This document shows, one piece after another, positions 24,214 to 33,600 of a DNA stretch of 64,000 nucleotides. The DNA is taken from assembly GCF_029433855.1 (NCBI RefSeq), contig NZ_JAROAU010000003.1, positions 241,934 to 305,933 of the forward strand, read 5' to 3'. The DNA is from Candidatus Kosakonia sp. 282A-S69. Its GTDB lineage: Bacteria; Pseudomonadota; Gammaproteobacteria; Enterobacterales; Enterobacteriaceae. The position numbers and the translations under genes are program-made. A model generated the notes under the pieces. That model saw only the letters and a program-made list of their open reading frames with translations, had not been told where the DNA came from and searched no databases. Numbering within the stretch: position 1 is the stretch's first letter; the number at the start of each line of letters is the position of its first letter.

Positions 24214-26913
24214 GTGAACTATCTCTACTCTGCCGCCGATGCGGTCACACTTGATGAGCAGCAACTGGGCGGCAAGGCAGCCAACCTCTTGTGGCTCACC
24301 GCCCATGGTTATCCGGTACCGGACTGGTGGGTGATCCCCGCCGGTGCGATGGATGAGATGCTGCGCTGCGATGCGAAAGCCTCGCAGTGGGTCGCCCAGC
24401 TCTCGCCGGAGATGCCCGCGGATCAGATTGAAACCATTGCCGGGAAAATCAGCGCGCGCCTCGCCCGGCTGCCGCTGCCGGAGCCCCTGATGCATGCGCT
24501 CGCCACACTGGGCGACGAGCGGTTCTGGGCGGTGCGCTCCTCCTGCAGCGACGAGGATGCCCGTCAGGCCTCTTTTGCCGGGCAGATGGACAGCTTTCTC
24601 TTTCAGCGCGGCCTGCAGCAGCTGGTCGATGCGGTAAAAGGGGTGATGATGTCAACCTGGAGCGCACGCGCCATGGCCTATCGTCAGCGCAAAGGTCTGG
24701 CGCTCAGCGCGATCCACTGCGCGGTCATTGTTCAGGAGATGGTCGAAGGCGAGGTGTCAGGCGTACTCTTTACCGCACACCCGGTCAGCGGTTCGCGCCA
24801 GACGATGCTTATCTCTGCTGCCTGGGGATGCGGAGAGGGGATCGTTTCGGGGCAGTGCAACACCGACGAGTTTAACGTCCCGCTGCAGGGGAGCGGCTTT
24901 ACACAACAGCTCAGCCAGAAACACACCGCCGTGGTCTTTGACCGCAAGCGCGGCACCGGCACCCGGGAGGTGACGCTTGATGACAGCCAGGCGGCGGCAC
25001 CCTCGCTGAAGGCGGCGCAAATCCTCGCCCTGCGCGATATGGGCGCCGCGATCGCCCGGGCGCTGCGCGCGCCGCAGGATATTGAGTGGACGCTCAAAGA
25101 TAACCATCTGCACCTGCTGCAAACCCGGCCCATTACCCATCTGCCGAAAGATAGCGGCTGCGCGAGCGAGACGCTGATCTGTGACAATGCCAATATTCAG
25201 GAGTCTTACTGCGGGGTGACGACGCCGCTCACCTTCTCCTTCGCCCGCGCCGCTTACGCCACGGTGTATGAGCAAACTCTGCAACTGGCAGGCTGCTCTG
25301 CCAGGGAGCGCGAGCAGCGCCGGGCCATTACTGACAATATGCTCAGCCTGGTGCGCGGTCGGGTCTATTACAACATCCAGAACTGGTATCGGGCTCTGCT
25401 GCTGTTGCCGTCGTTCAGGATGAATAAAAGTGATATGGAAGCGATGATGGGGCTGGAGGAACCGGTGGATATCATCAAGGATAAGCCGCTTTCCACGCGT
25501 GAAAAGGTCGCCGCGCTGCCGGCGATGCTAAAGATGGGCGCGCGGGTCACCTGGGCGCTCTTCACGCTTGAACCGCGTATCCGTCAGTTTTTGCATAACT
25601 ACACTCTCGCGCAGAGCCATGTCGATCGCGACACTCTCCACACCCTCTCTCCGGCGGAGCTTATTGGTCGGCTTAAATACCTTGATGAACATCTGCTGAA
25701 GCGCTGGACCGCGCCCATTGTGAATGACTTTTATGTTGCCCGCTATAACGGCAAAGTGCAGTCCGTACTGCGCGCAGCCTGGCCCGATGAGCATCAGCAA
25801 TTAAGCGGCGATCTGCTGGCAGACGAGGAGCAGCTGATCAGCACGGCGCCGACCCGGCATCTGCTGGCGCTGAGCCAGTATGCCCGTCAACGCCCGCAGC
25901 TGGCGGCCCTTATTCAAAGCGATAGTAGTCCCCATCTGCTTATCCGCCTTAACGCGCTGGATAGCTATTTTTATCAGCAGTGTCTCGACTACATCGAGCA
26001 GTATGGCGATCGCACCATTGGCGAACTGAAGCTGGAGAGCATCACGCTGCGTCAGGACCCCCGTATTCTCTTTAACATACTGAGGAGTTATCTGAGCAGT
26101 GAAACCGTGCAGGCAAAGCCGACGGCGAAGCTGCGGGCCGACGCGGAAGAGAGGGTCTTCTGCCATTTGCAGCAAACGCGCGGCAAGCGCGCGCTGGCGC
26201 GCTTCAAACGCCATCTCAGCAGGCTGAAACGGGCGATCCACCACCGCGAAACGATGCGTTTCACCCGCACGAAAATGTTTGCCCTCTACCGCGATATCTA
26301 TCTTCAACTGGGGCACCAGCTGGCGCTCGAAGGGGTGCTGGACAGTGACCGGGATATCTTCTGGCTGACACGGGAGGAGATCTACCAGGGGCTTGAGGGA
26401 ACGGCGGTGCAAACGGGCTTAACCGCCCTGATTGCGCAGCGGCGCGCCGAATATGCGTGCTATCAGCAGGAGGAGGAGCCCGCTCACCGCTTAACCATTA
26501 CGCAGACGCTGTTCCAGCAGCAGACGCTGCACGCCGCGCAGCCAGCGGCGGCGGATCTTACGCACCTGCAAGGCACCGGCTGCTACCCCGGTATCGTGGA
26601 AGCGCCGGTGAGCCTGGTGCTCTGCCCGGAGGAGGCGAGCAACCTGGCCGGTACCATCCTCTGCACCGTGCGCACCGATCCGGGGTGGGCGCCGCTCTTT
26701 CCCGGCCTTGGCGGTTTGATTGTCGAGCGCGGCTCGACGCTGTCGCACTCCGCCATCGTCGCCCGCGAGATGGGTATTCCGGCCATTGTTGGTGTACCCG
26801 GCGTGACCCGCCAGCTTCAGCAGGGCGAGGTGATCCGCATGAACGGCGCGAACGGGAAGATTACGCGCAACATCGAGAGAGGGAGAGGGGAACATGAGCC
26901 GACCATTGATTGA
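24214..26913 (+). CDS. PEP-utilising phosphotransferase, rifampin-phosphotransferase-like
   Basis: 899 aa from GTG 24214 (AAAAGGAG upstream, 11 bases after the fusion gene). The N-terminal third is an ATP-grasp domain as in PEP synthase/PPDK (GGKAANLLWL, WAVRSSCSDEDARQASFAGQ, VIVQEMVEGEVSGVLFT). The C-terminal 100 residues are the swivelling phosphohistidine domain with RGSTLSHSAIVAREMGIPA; the His is at about residue 844. Between them lies a long variable helical part and no PEP/pyruvate TIM barrel. This ATP-grasp/acceptor/His order is that of rifampin phosphotransferase, which transfers the beta-phosphate of ATP to an alcohol. Inferred role: phosphorylation of a pathway intermediate. Confidence 0.8.
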   Translation: MNYLYSAADAVTLDEQQLGGKAANLLWLTAHGYPVPDWWVIPAGAMDEMLRCDAKASQWVAQLSPEMPADQIETIAGKISARLARLPLPEPLMHALATLGDERFWAVRSSCSDEDARQASFAGQMDSFLFQRGLQQLVDAVKGVMMSTWSARAMAYRQRKGLALSAIHCAVIVQEMVEGEVSGVLFTAHPVSGSRQTMLISAAWGCGEGIVSGQCNTDEFNVPLQGSGFTQQLSQKHTAVVFDRKRGTGTREVTLDDSQAAAPSLKAAQILALRDMGAAIARALRAPQDIEWTLKDNHLHLLQTRPITHLPKDSGCASETLICDNANIQESYCGVTTPLTFSFARAAYATVYEQTLQLAGCSAREREQRRAITDNMLSLVRGRVYYNIQNWYRALLLLPSFRMNKSDMEAMMGLEEPVDIIKDKPLSTREKVAALPAMLKMGARVTWALFTLEPRIRQFLHNYTLAQSHVDRDTLHTLSPAELIGRLKYLDEHLLKRWTAPIVNDFYVARYNGKVQSVLRAAWPDEHQQLSGDLLADEEQLISTAPTRHLLALSQYARQRPQLAALIQSDSSPHLLIRLNALDSYFYQQCLDYIEQYGDRTIGELKLESITLRQDPRILFNILRSYLSSETVQAKPTAKLRADAEERVFCHLQQTRGKRALARFKRHLSRLKRAIHHRETMRFTRTKMFALYRDIYLQLGHQLALEGVLDSDRDIFWLTREEIYQGLEGTAVQTGLTALIAQRRAEYACYQQEEEPAHRLTITQTLFQQQTLHAAQPAAADLTHLQGTGCYPGIVEAPVSLVLCPEEASNLAGTILCTVRTDPGWAPLFPGLGGLIVERGSTLSHSAIVAREMGIPAIVGVPGVTRQLQQGEVIRMNGANGKITRNIERGRGEHEPTID

Positions 26914-27949
26914 GCAGGAGTGGCGGGCGGGCGATACGCTGGAGAAGGGGTTTCTGGCGATTGCACCGCAGATCTATGCGTGTGATCCATTCTGGCCTGG
27001 CGAAGAGGCTGCCGTCATGGCGCGCCAGTTTAGCGCCGCCAACCCCTTTATGCAGCAGGGCCGCGTCTGGACTGGTTACATCCGCGACTGTGCGCGCTTA
27101 GCCGGTTTCGCCACCCTCAACGCCGCAGGGGAAACGGTGGTGAATTTTGGTTTCTGGGAAACCATTAATAACTGCATTCCTGACCATCGCCTGTTTCGCG
27201 CCCTGATGCGCTGGGCAAAAACCCAGGGCGCTTCACGGCTTATCGGGCCGATTAATTTCAGCACGTTAGGCAAATTTCGCCTGCGCCTGGACACGCCGAT
27301 CAGCGCGCCGTTTGCCGGCGAGCCCTATAACCCGCCGTGGTATCAGCATCTGCTTGCGCAGATGGGGTTTCAGCCGCTGGCGCGCTACTTCTCGCTCTTT
27401 GAAGATGCAAATACGGTGCGTCAGTTGCCCCTTCCCGAAAAGGATATCGGGCGCTGGCGGGCGGCTGATTTCTCCCTCCGACCGCTGACCCCCGCGCTGT
27501 GGCTGGCGCACCGGCAGGAGCTTTATACGCTCATCATCCACCATTTTGCGAAGAGCGTCGGCTGGACTCCCGGCAGCGAGGCGCTCTTCGACTGGCACTT
27601 TAATGTCGAATCGTTGCAACCCTGTTTCGATGCGCCGGGCTCCTGTCTCGCCTTCGGCCCACAGGGCGATGTCGCCGGCCTGCTGTTTAACCTGGCGGAC
27701 AGGCGTCAGCGAACCGGGATCTTCAAAACCATCATGATTGTGCCGCGCTACCGCCGCTCGCCGCTCTACGCCACGCTGGTGCGCCGCTTTCTCTTCAGTT
27801 TTGATGCCCAGTGGCCGCGCCTCGGCGCGGCACTGCTTAACTGGAAAGGGCCGACGACCGCCACCGCGCTGCGCGCTTGTCGTAGCCCGCACAAGGTTTT
27901 CCACCACTATGGGCTCTATTACAGGGATGTGCGCTATGAACTTCTGTGA
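26894..27949 (+). CDS. GNAT-like acyltransferase-type protein
   Basis: 351 aa; the start ATG at 26894 overlaps the previous gene by 20 bases and has GAGAGGGGA just upstream. The protein has two similar halves of alpha/beta character, with segments such as VNFGFWETIN, RLIGPINFSTLGKFR and FKTIMIVPRYRRSPLYATLV, the last resembling the acetyl-CoA-binding loop of GNAT proteins. It may transfer an acyl group activated by the ligase encoded next. The family call is tentative: no catalytic residue can be named. Confidence 0.5.
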   Translation: MSRPLIEQEWRAGDTLEKGFLAIAPQIYACDPFWPGEEAAVMARQFSAANPFMQQGRVWTGYIRDCARLAGFATLNAAGETVVNFGFWETINNCIPDHRLFRALMRWAKTQGASRLIGPINFSTLGKFRLRLDTPISAPFAGEPYNPPWYQHLLAQMGFQPLARYFSLFEDANTVRQLPLPEKDIGRWRAADFSLRPLTPALWLAHRQELYTLIIHHFAKSVGWTPGSEALFDWHFNVESLQPCFDAPGSCLAFGPQGDVAGLLFNLADRRQRTGIFKTIMIVPRYRRSPLYATLVRRFLFSFDAQWPRLGAALLNWKGPTTATALRACRSPHKVFHHYGLYYRDVRYELL

Positions 27950-29474
27950 CTATTTGCTGCAACAGCCTCAATCGCTGCCCGCGCTCTGCGGCGGGCGTGA
28001 AATCCTCACCTATGCGCAGCTTCTCTCCCGCGCGGCGGTGTATCAGCGCAGGCTGGAGCGCAGCGGGCTGCAGGCCGGCGCGCGCGTACTGCTGCTGCTG
28101 ACTGCGGAGATGGAGTTTTACCCTCTGCTCTACGCGATGCTGGGGGCCGGACTAATACCCGTACTGGTGCAAAAAAATCTGCCGCGCCAGCAACTGCGTA
28201 GCTGCCTGAAACAGGCGCGTCTGAGCGCCATGATCGTGGCGCAAAAGGCGGGGAAGCATTGGTATCTGCTGCCGGAGCTGTGGATGATTCGCCGCTTTAC
28301 GATCGATACCCCGCGGCTCTTTACCGCCCCCTTAGAACAGGCGGAGGCGGAGGCGGAGGGCGCTGGCACCGCCTTTCGCGTTCAGCCCCTTGATGATGAG
28401 GCGACCGCGCTGCTGACCTTTACCAGCGGATCGACGGGCACGCCAAAAGGGGTCGTGCGCTCCCACCACTCTCTGCTGGCGCAATGCCGGGCGATGAGCC
28501 ACTTCTTTGCGCACCGCCAGCCGCGGGATGTCACCTCTTTTCCGCTCCTGACGCTCTTCAGTCATTTTCACGCGGGGTGCTGCTATTTGTTGCCTACTTT
28601 TGATGCGCAGGGCCGCCTGCCGGTGCAGATGATTGCCGACACGATTAACGCTGAGGCGATCACGCGCCTGAGTGTCTCGCCCGCCTGGCTACGCGAGCTT
28701 GTCGCCTATGCCGATGTGCAGCAGTGCCGCTTTCCTGCGGTGAGGGAGGTGATTATTGGCGGCGCACCGGTGACCCGCGCGCTGTTACTTGCTGCCCGCG
28801 ACTATTTTCCACACGCGCGCTGCGCGGTGAGCTATGGCGCGTCGGAAGCCGATCCCATCAGCAATGTTGATGCGAATGAGCTTCTTGACGCCTGGGACAA
28901 GCAGCCAGGCTACCTTGTCGGGCGATCGGGGCCGCAAACCGCGATCCTGATTGTGCGTCAGCAGGCGCCACAGCCCGCGGGGGAGGAGGGAGAGATTTGG
29001 GTCTGCGGGCCGCAGGTGCTGACCCGTTATCTTGATAACCCGCAGGCGGAGCGGCGCACTAAAATCCGCGATAGGGAGGGGCGCATCTGGCACCGCACCG
29101 GAGACAGCGGTTTTCTGGATGCGCAGCAGCGCCTCTGGTTGACGGGCAGGATCGCCGACCAGCTGCGCACACCCTCCGGCTTAACCCTGTCGCCTTATCC
29201 CGTGGAAAAGCAGCTCAATGACCTGCCGGGGATCACCGCCAGCGCGGTGGTGCAGGGGCCGCAGGGGGAGATTTGCGTGGTGCTGCAACAGGCGGCGCAG
29301 TGCCGCGCCGCCGCGCCATTGCTGGCAACCCTCTTTCCCGATGAGCCGGTCCGCTTCTGGGTCTGCGCAAAACTGCCCGTCGATGCGCGCCATTACAGCC
29401 GTATCGATCGCGCGCGGCTGCGTTGCTTGATCGCACGGCGAAAACTGAAGCCCTTTTGTCCGGAGGTGTGCTGA
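27936..29474 (+). CDS. AMP-forming acyl ligase (ANL superfamily)
   Basis: 512 aa from ATG 27936, overlapping the GNAT-like gene by 14 bases; an upstream in-frame extension would lie inside that gene and has no homology. Adenylate-forming signatures: [20 protein letters not shown] (about residues 160-180), VSYGASEADPIS in place of the usual YGxTE (about 305), HRTGDSGFLDAQQRLWLTGR (about 388) and a C-terminal domain whose A10 region lacks the usual NGK Lys context. It activates a carboxylic acid as acyl-AMP. Without a carrier protein in this operon the acceptor is likely CoA, an amine/alcohol, or the adenylate leads to an internal lactone as in OleC-type enzymes. Confidence 0.8.
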   Translation: MNFCDYLLQQPQSLPALCGGREILTYAQLLSRAAVYQRRLERSGLQAGARVLLLLTAEMEFYPLLYAMLGAGLIPVLVQKNLPRQQLRSCLKQARLSAMIVAQKAGKHWYLLPELWMIRRFTIDTPRLFTAPLEQAEAEAEGAGTAFRVQPLDDEATALLTFTSGSTGTPKGVVRSHHSLLAQCRAMSHFFAHRQPRDVTSFPLLTLFSHFHAGCCYLLPTFDAQGRLPVQMIADTINAEAITRLSVSPAWLRELVAYADVQQCRFPAVREVIIGGAPVTRALLLAARDYFPHARCAVSYGASEADPISNVDANELLDAWDKQPGYLVGRSGPQTAILIVRQQAPQPAGEEGEIWVCGPQVLTRYLDNPQAERRTKIRDREGRIWHRTGDSGFLDAQQRLWLTGRIADQLRTPSGLTLSPYPVEKQLNDLPGITASAVVQGPQGEICVVLQQAAQCRAAAPLLATLFPDEPVRFWVCAKLPVDARHYSRIDRARLRCLIARRKLKPFCPEVC

Positions 29475-30091
29475 TGAGATCTCCCTTTATCTGCCGTCTC
29501 TCATTACCAGATTGCCTGACGCTGACGGGCATGGTTATCGCCCTTGCCGGGATAGAGGCCGCCTTATCCGGCGCTATCTGGCTCAGTATCAGCCTGCTTT
29601 ACCTCGCCATGCTGGCCGATGCGCTGGATGGCAAACTGGCGCGCTGGCTCGGCTGCGAGCGACCGTTTGGCCGCTATCTTGACGGCTTTTGCGATCTGCT
29701 GCTCTACCTGGTGGCGCCTGCGCTGATTTTTTATCTCAGCGGCTATCGCGGCGGCGGCGCGTTTTTTCTTGCCCTGATGGTGGTGTGCGGCGCGCTTCGG
29801 CTCTCCCGCTTTAACGAAAGCGGCAATATCACCCACAACGCCGCGCTGGCTTATCTGGGCATGCCGGTCTTCTGGAGTCTGTTTATCCTCAGCGGCTGGT
29901 CGCTGCTGGCGCTCTTTTTGCCGCCTCGGTTCTGCTCAGCGCTGCTGAGCGTGACATTAACGCTGTTCAGCCTGGCAATGCTCCTCGATCGCCCCTTTCC
30001 TAAGTTCTCCTCACTGATGGCCCTCTTTTCGCTCTGTCTTAGCGGCGCGGCGCTGTTTGGCGCGCTGCATCTCGGAGGCGTGTATGGATGA
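29474..30091 (+). CDS. CDP-alcohol phosphotransferase
   Basis: Membrane enzyme of 205 aa. The family signature D-x2-D-G-x2-A-R-x8-G-x3-D-x3-D is complete and exact in DALDGKLARWLGCE...FGRYLDGFCD (about residues 50-75). Such enzymes displace CMP from a CDP-activated lipid or polyol with an alcohol, giving a phosphodiester. The ATG at 29474 overlaps the ligase stop (TGATG). Followed by the CTP transferase gene with an eight-base overlap, so the pair should supply and consume a CDP-activated intermediate. The alcohol cannot be predicted. Confidence 0.9.
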   Translation: MRSPFICRLSLPDCLTLTGMVIALAGIEAALSGAIWLSISLLYLAMLADALDGKLARWLGCERPFGRYLDGFCDLLLYLVAPALIFYLSGYRGGGAFFLALMVVCGALRLSRFNESGNITHNAALAYLGMPVFWSLFILSGWSLLALFLPPRFCSALLSVTLTLFSLAMLLDRPFPKFSSLMALFSLCLSGAALFGALHLGGVYG

Positions 30092-30596
30092 CCCTTCACC
30101 GTGGATGCTCTGGCGGCTACTGCTGCCGGTGTTTATTGCCGGCTGCGTGCATATGGTGGTGGTGACCTGCAACATGCTTCCCTGGCTCGCGGTTCCGCTC
30201 AATGCGCGTCTGTTTGGCAGCAACAAGACCTGGCGAGGGGGGGTGGTGGTGCCGCTTATCAGCACGCTGGTGGCCCCGCTCTGTCTGGCTGATGAGGTGG
30301 ATAACCCGTGGCTGCTGGGCGCGGCGACGGGGCTGGGGTATATGCTTGGCGAACTGCCGAACTCGGCGCTGAAGCGGGGGCTGGGTATTGCGCCGGGCAC
30401 GCTGCCCGTGCGCAGGAAAGGGCTGTTTCTCTTTCTCGATCAGGCGGACTCCGGCATCGGTGTAGCGCTGGCGTGCGGCTGGGCGCTGGCGCTGGATGCG
30501 CGGCAGGTATTGCTCCTGCTGGTGCTCTTTATCCTCAGCGTACCGGTCATCAAGCTAATGCTCCATTCGCTCGGGCTCAAAGAGAGCCGCTTTTGA
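30084..30596 (+). CDS. CarS-like CTP transferase (CDP-archaeol synthase family)
   Basis: Membrane protein of 170 aa with about five hydrophobic segments. The family marks of CDP-archaeol synthase (formerly DUF46) are visible: FGSNKTWRGG (about residues 45-54), LGYMLGELPNSALKRGLG (about 89-106) and the late LFLFLDQADSGIG (about 118-130). In archaea CarS transfers CMP from CTP to an unsaturated archaetidic acid. The ATG at 30084 has GGAGG upstream. Last gene of the operon, stopped by a bidirectional terminator. Its presence beside a CDP-alcohol phosphotransferase and a UbiA protein points to an isoprenoid-type phospholipid. Confidence 0.85.
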   Translation: MDDPSPWMLWRLLLPVFIAGCVHMVVVTCNMLPWLAVPLNARLFGSNKTWRGGVVVPLISTLVAPLCLADEVDNPWLLGAATGLGYMLGELPNSALKRGLGIAPGTLPVRRKGLFLFLDQADSGIGVALACGWALALDARQVLLLLVLFILSVPVIKLMLHSLGLKESRF

Positions 30597-30614
30597 TCCC
30601 CTCGGTCGCAGAGA

Positions 30615-30643
30615 TAAAAAAACCGCCCTGCAGGCGGTTTTTT
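30615..30643. terminator. Bidirectional terminator between lipid operon and NRPS
   Basis: AAAAAAACCGCC, loop CTGCA, GGCGGTTTTTT, between the convergent ends of the CarS-like gene (30596) and the NRPS gene (30657). Stem plus T-run on both strands. Confidence 0.9.
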
Positions 30644-30656
30644 ATGCAGGAAAGCG

Positions 30657-33600
30657 CTACTCCCGCCCGGCTATCCAGTCACGGATCAGCGGCCCGGCCT
30701 GCTGCAACGCCTGCGGGCTGAACATGCCATCATGGCTGCAGGGCAGGGTGTGGGTCACGACTCTCCCCTCAACGAAGGGCGACCACAGCTGCGCATCAAG
30801 TCTCTCTTCACCGACGCGGCGCGTTGCCGCGCGCAGGAACAGAATATCCCCCTGAAAGCGCGACGGTGTGAACGCCGCCAGCAGACGTGGCGCCTCGCGG
30901 AATTCAGCAAGGATATGCTCAAAAACCACAGGCTCCATCACCGCCAGCGGATGCTCCTGCGCCACTAAGCAGCGGCGCAGCGCCTCGACGGTGAGCGCAC
31001 TCTCATCGGGCACGCTGCCGGTTAAGGCTTCAAACAGCGCAGCGAGGCTCTCGCTGTCTTGCCGCTCTTTTTCGCGATAGCGTTCGCCCAACGGGTAGCC
31101 ATCGAGCAGGATCAGGGCGCTGACAACTTGTCCGGCCTGCTGCAACAGGGTGGCGATTTCATGGGCCAGATGGCAGCCAAACGACCAGCCGAGCAGGGCA
31201 TAAGGGCCGTTTGGCTGAACCTTCACTATCTCCGCAAGGTAACGTTTTGCCAGCGCGTTAACCGAGGGTAATGACTTGCCGCTGCTCAACCGTTGCGCCT
31301 GCAGGCCAAACAGCGGCTGCGCATCGCCAAGCCAGGGAATAAGCCCGGCGTAGGACCAGCTCAAGCCGCCACCGGGCGGCAGGCAGAAGAGGGGCGTTTT
31401 CTCTCCGCGCGGTTGCAGTGGCAGCAGCACATCCAGCACGTTACTGCGCTGATTACTCTGTAGCCTCTGTGCCAGCAGCGCCACCGTCGGGTGCTCAAAC
31501 AGATCGCGCAGGGTCAGTTTCACCTTCCACGTTGTGTCGATAGCGTTAATCAGCCGTGCCGCCAGTAAGGAGTGGCCGCCGAGTGCAAAAAAGCTGCTGT
31601 CGACGGTGATCGCTTCCACATTGAGCAGCTCGCAAAACTGCCTGGCCAGCCAGAGCTCCCGCTCGTTTTGCGGCGCGCGTCCTGGCTCAATATGAAAATC
31701 GGGCTTCGGCAAATCGGCAAGCGCCAGCTTACCGTTGGCGTTAAGCGGCAGCGCCGCCAGCAGCACAATCGCCGCCGGCACCATAAAGTCCGGGAGCCGA
31801 TCGCGCGCAAACTGTTGCAGAGAAGCGCTCAGATCTGCCTCCTGCACAGAGGGCACCACATAGGCGACAAGCTGCTTATTACCGTGGCGATCCTCAAGCG
31901 CCACCACCGCGGCCTGCTGAACCGCAGCGTGCTGCTTGAGCACCATCTCCACTTCACCGGGTTCAATACGGAAACCGCGAATTTTCACCTGCTGATCGCG
32001 GCGGCTGTCAAAACAGAGCGCGCCATCGCGCCGCCATTTGACAATATCGCCGGTGCGATACATCCGGCTTCCCGCTGGGCCAAAGGGATCGGCGACAAAG
32101 TGTGCCGCACTCAGCGCCGGGTGGTTGACATAGCCGCGCGCCACCCCGCGCCCGGCGATATAGAGCTCCGCCGCCACGCCCGGAGGCACCGGCTGAAGAT
32201 GGCTATCAAGCACGTAGAGACGGGTGTTATCGAACGCTCTGCCAATCGGCACGTCAACATAGGGCGCATCGGCCTGGGTGATGAGGTAGTCCGTCGCATA
32301 GGTCGTGATCTCCGTCGGGCCATAGATATTCAGCAGTTCGAGGTGCGGCCAGCGCTCGCGCACGGCTTGTACCGCGCTGGCAGAGATCTTCTCCCCGCCG
32401 GTGTAGACCCGGCGCAAGCCTGCGAGAGCGTCGCTCGCCTCCTCGGCAATCAGGCGGAACAGCCCGGAGGTTAAAAAGGCGGTCGTGACCTTGCCCTCAA
32501 CGAGGGTGGCGGTGAGCAGCGGCAGATCCAGCGTCTCGCCGGGGACGATCACGGCATGGTGACCATTGAGCAGCGTCCCCCACAACTCCCAGGTTGAGGC
32601 GTCGAACGCATAGGCCGAGTGCAGCAGAATGCGCTGGCAGGCCTCCGCTTGCCAGCGGCGGTCGCGGGCTAATGCCAGCACGTTATCCTGGGTGGTGGCA
32701 ATCCCTTTCGGTTTGCCGGTCGAACCGGAGGTAAACATCACATAAGCCAGATGGTGCGGCGTCACCGGTGTTGAGACAGCCGGAGCCGCGGCCTGGGTTG
32801 CCGCGTCATCGACGATAAGCCTCTGCACGCCCGCAGGCAGCGCGGCCTGGCTGTGATTTTCATCTACCAGCACGCAGCGCACATCCAGTTCATCAATAAT
32901 ATGTTGCCAGCGTTCAGTGGGATCGCTTGCGCGTAGCGGCACATAGAAACCGCCCGCTTTCACCACGGCGAGAAGGGCAATCACCAGCGAAAGAGAGCGT
33001 GTCATTAACACCGCCACGCCCTGTTCCATGTTTACGCCCTGGTGTTGCAGGCGCCGCGCGAGAGCGTTGGCGCAGCTATCCAGCTGCTGATAGCTGAGTT
33101 GTTCCTGCGCGCAGCTGACGGCAATACGCTGCGGCGTGGCGGCAACCTGGCGGGAAAAGTGCGCGGCTAAGGTGGCTGGTGGCACGTCGCAGTGAGTCTC
33201 GTTCCACACATCAAGCATCTGCTTACGCTGGCGGTCACTGAGCAGCGGCAGCGTCATCACCGCGCTATCCGGTGCATCAACCATGGCTTGCAGCAGGTGG
33301 GTGAAGGAGTCCGCCAGGGCAGTGATGGTCTGCGCATCAAAGCGATCGACCGGGTAGTCGATCTGCACCTCCAGCGCGCTAACGTCGCCGCGCGGGTCGT
33401 GGACCTGCTCAACGTTGAAGGTCAAATCAAACTTGGTGGTCACCAGCCCTACCGGCTGCGGCAAAAGCGACAGCTCCGCGAACTGCGGCGGCGTGGCGTC
33501 GTTATTTTGCAGCACCATCATCACCTGGAAGAGCGGATGCCTGCCACTGACGCGCTCGGGATTGAGGCTTTTCACCACCCAGTCAAAGGGAACCTCCTGG

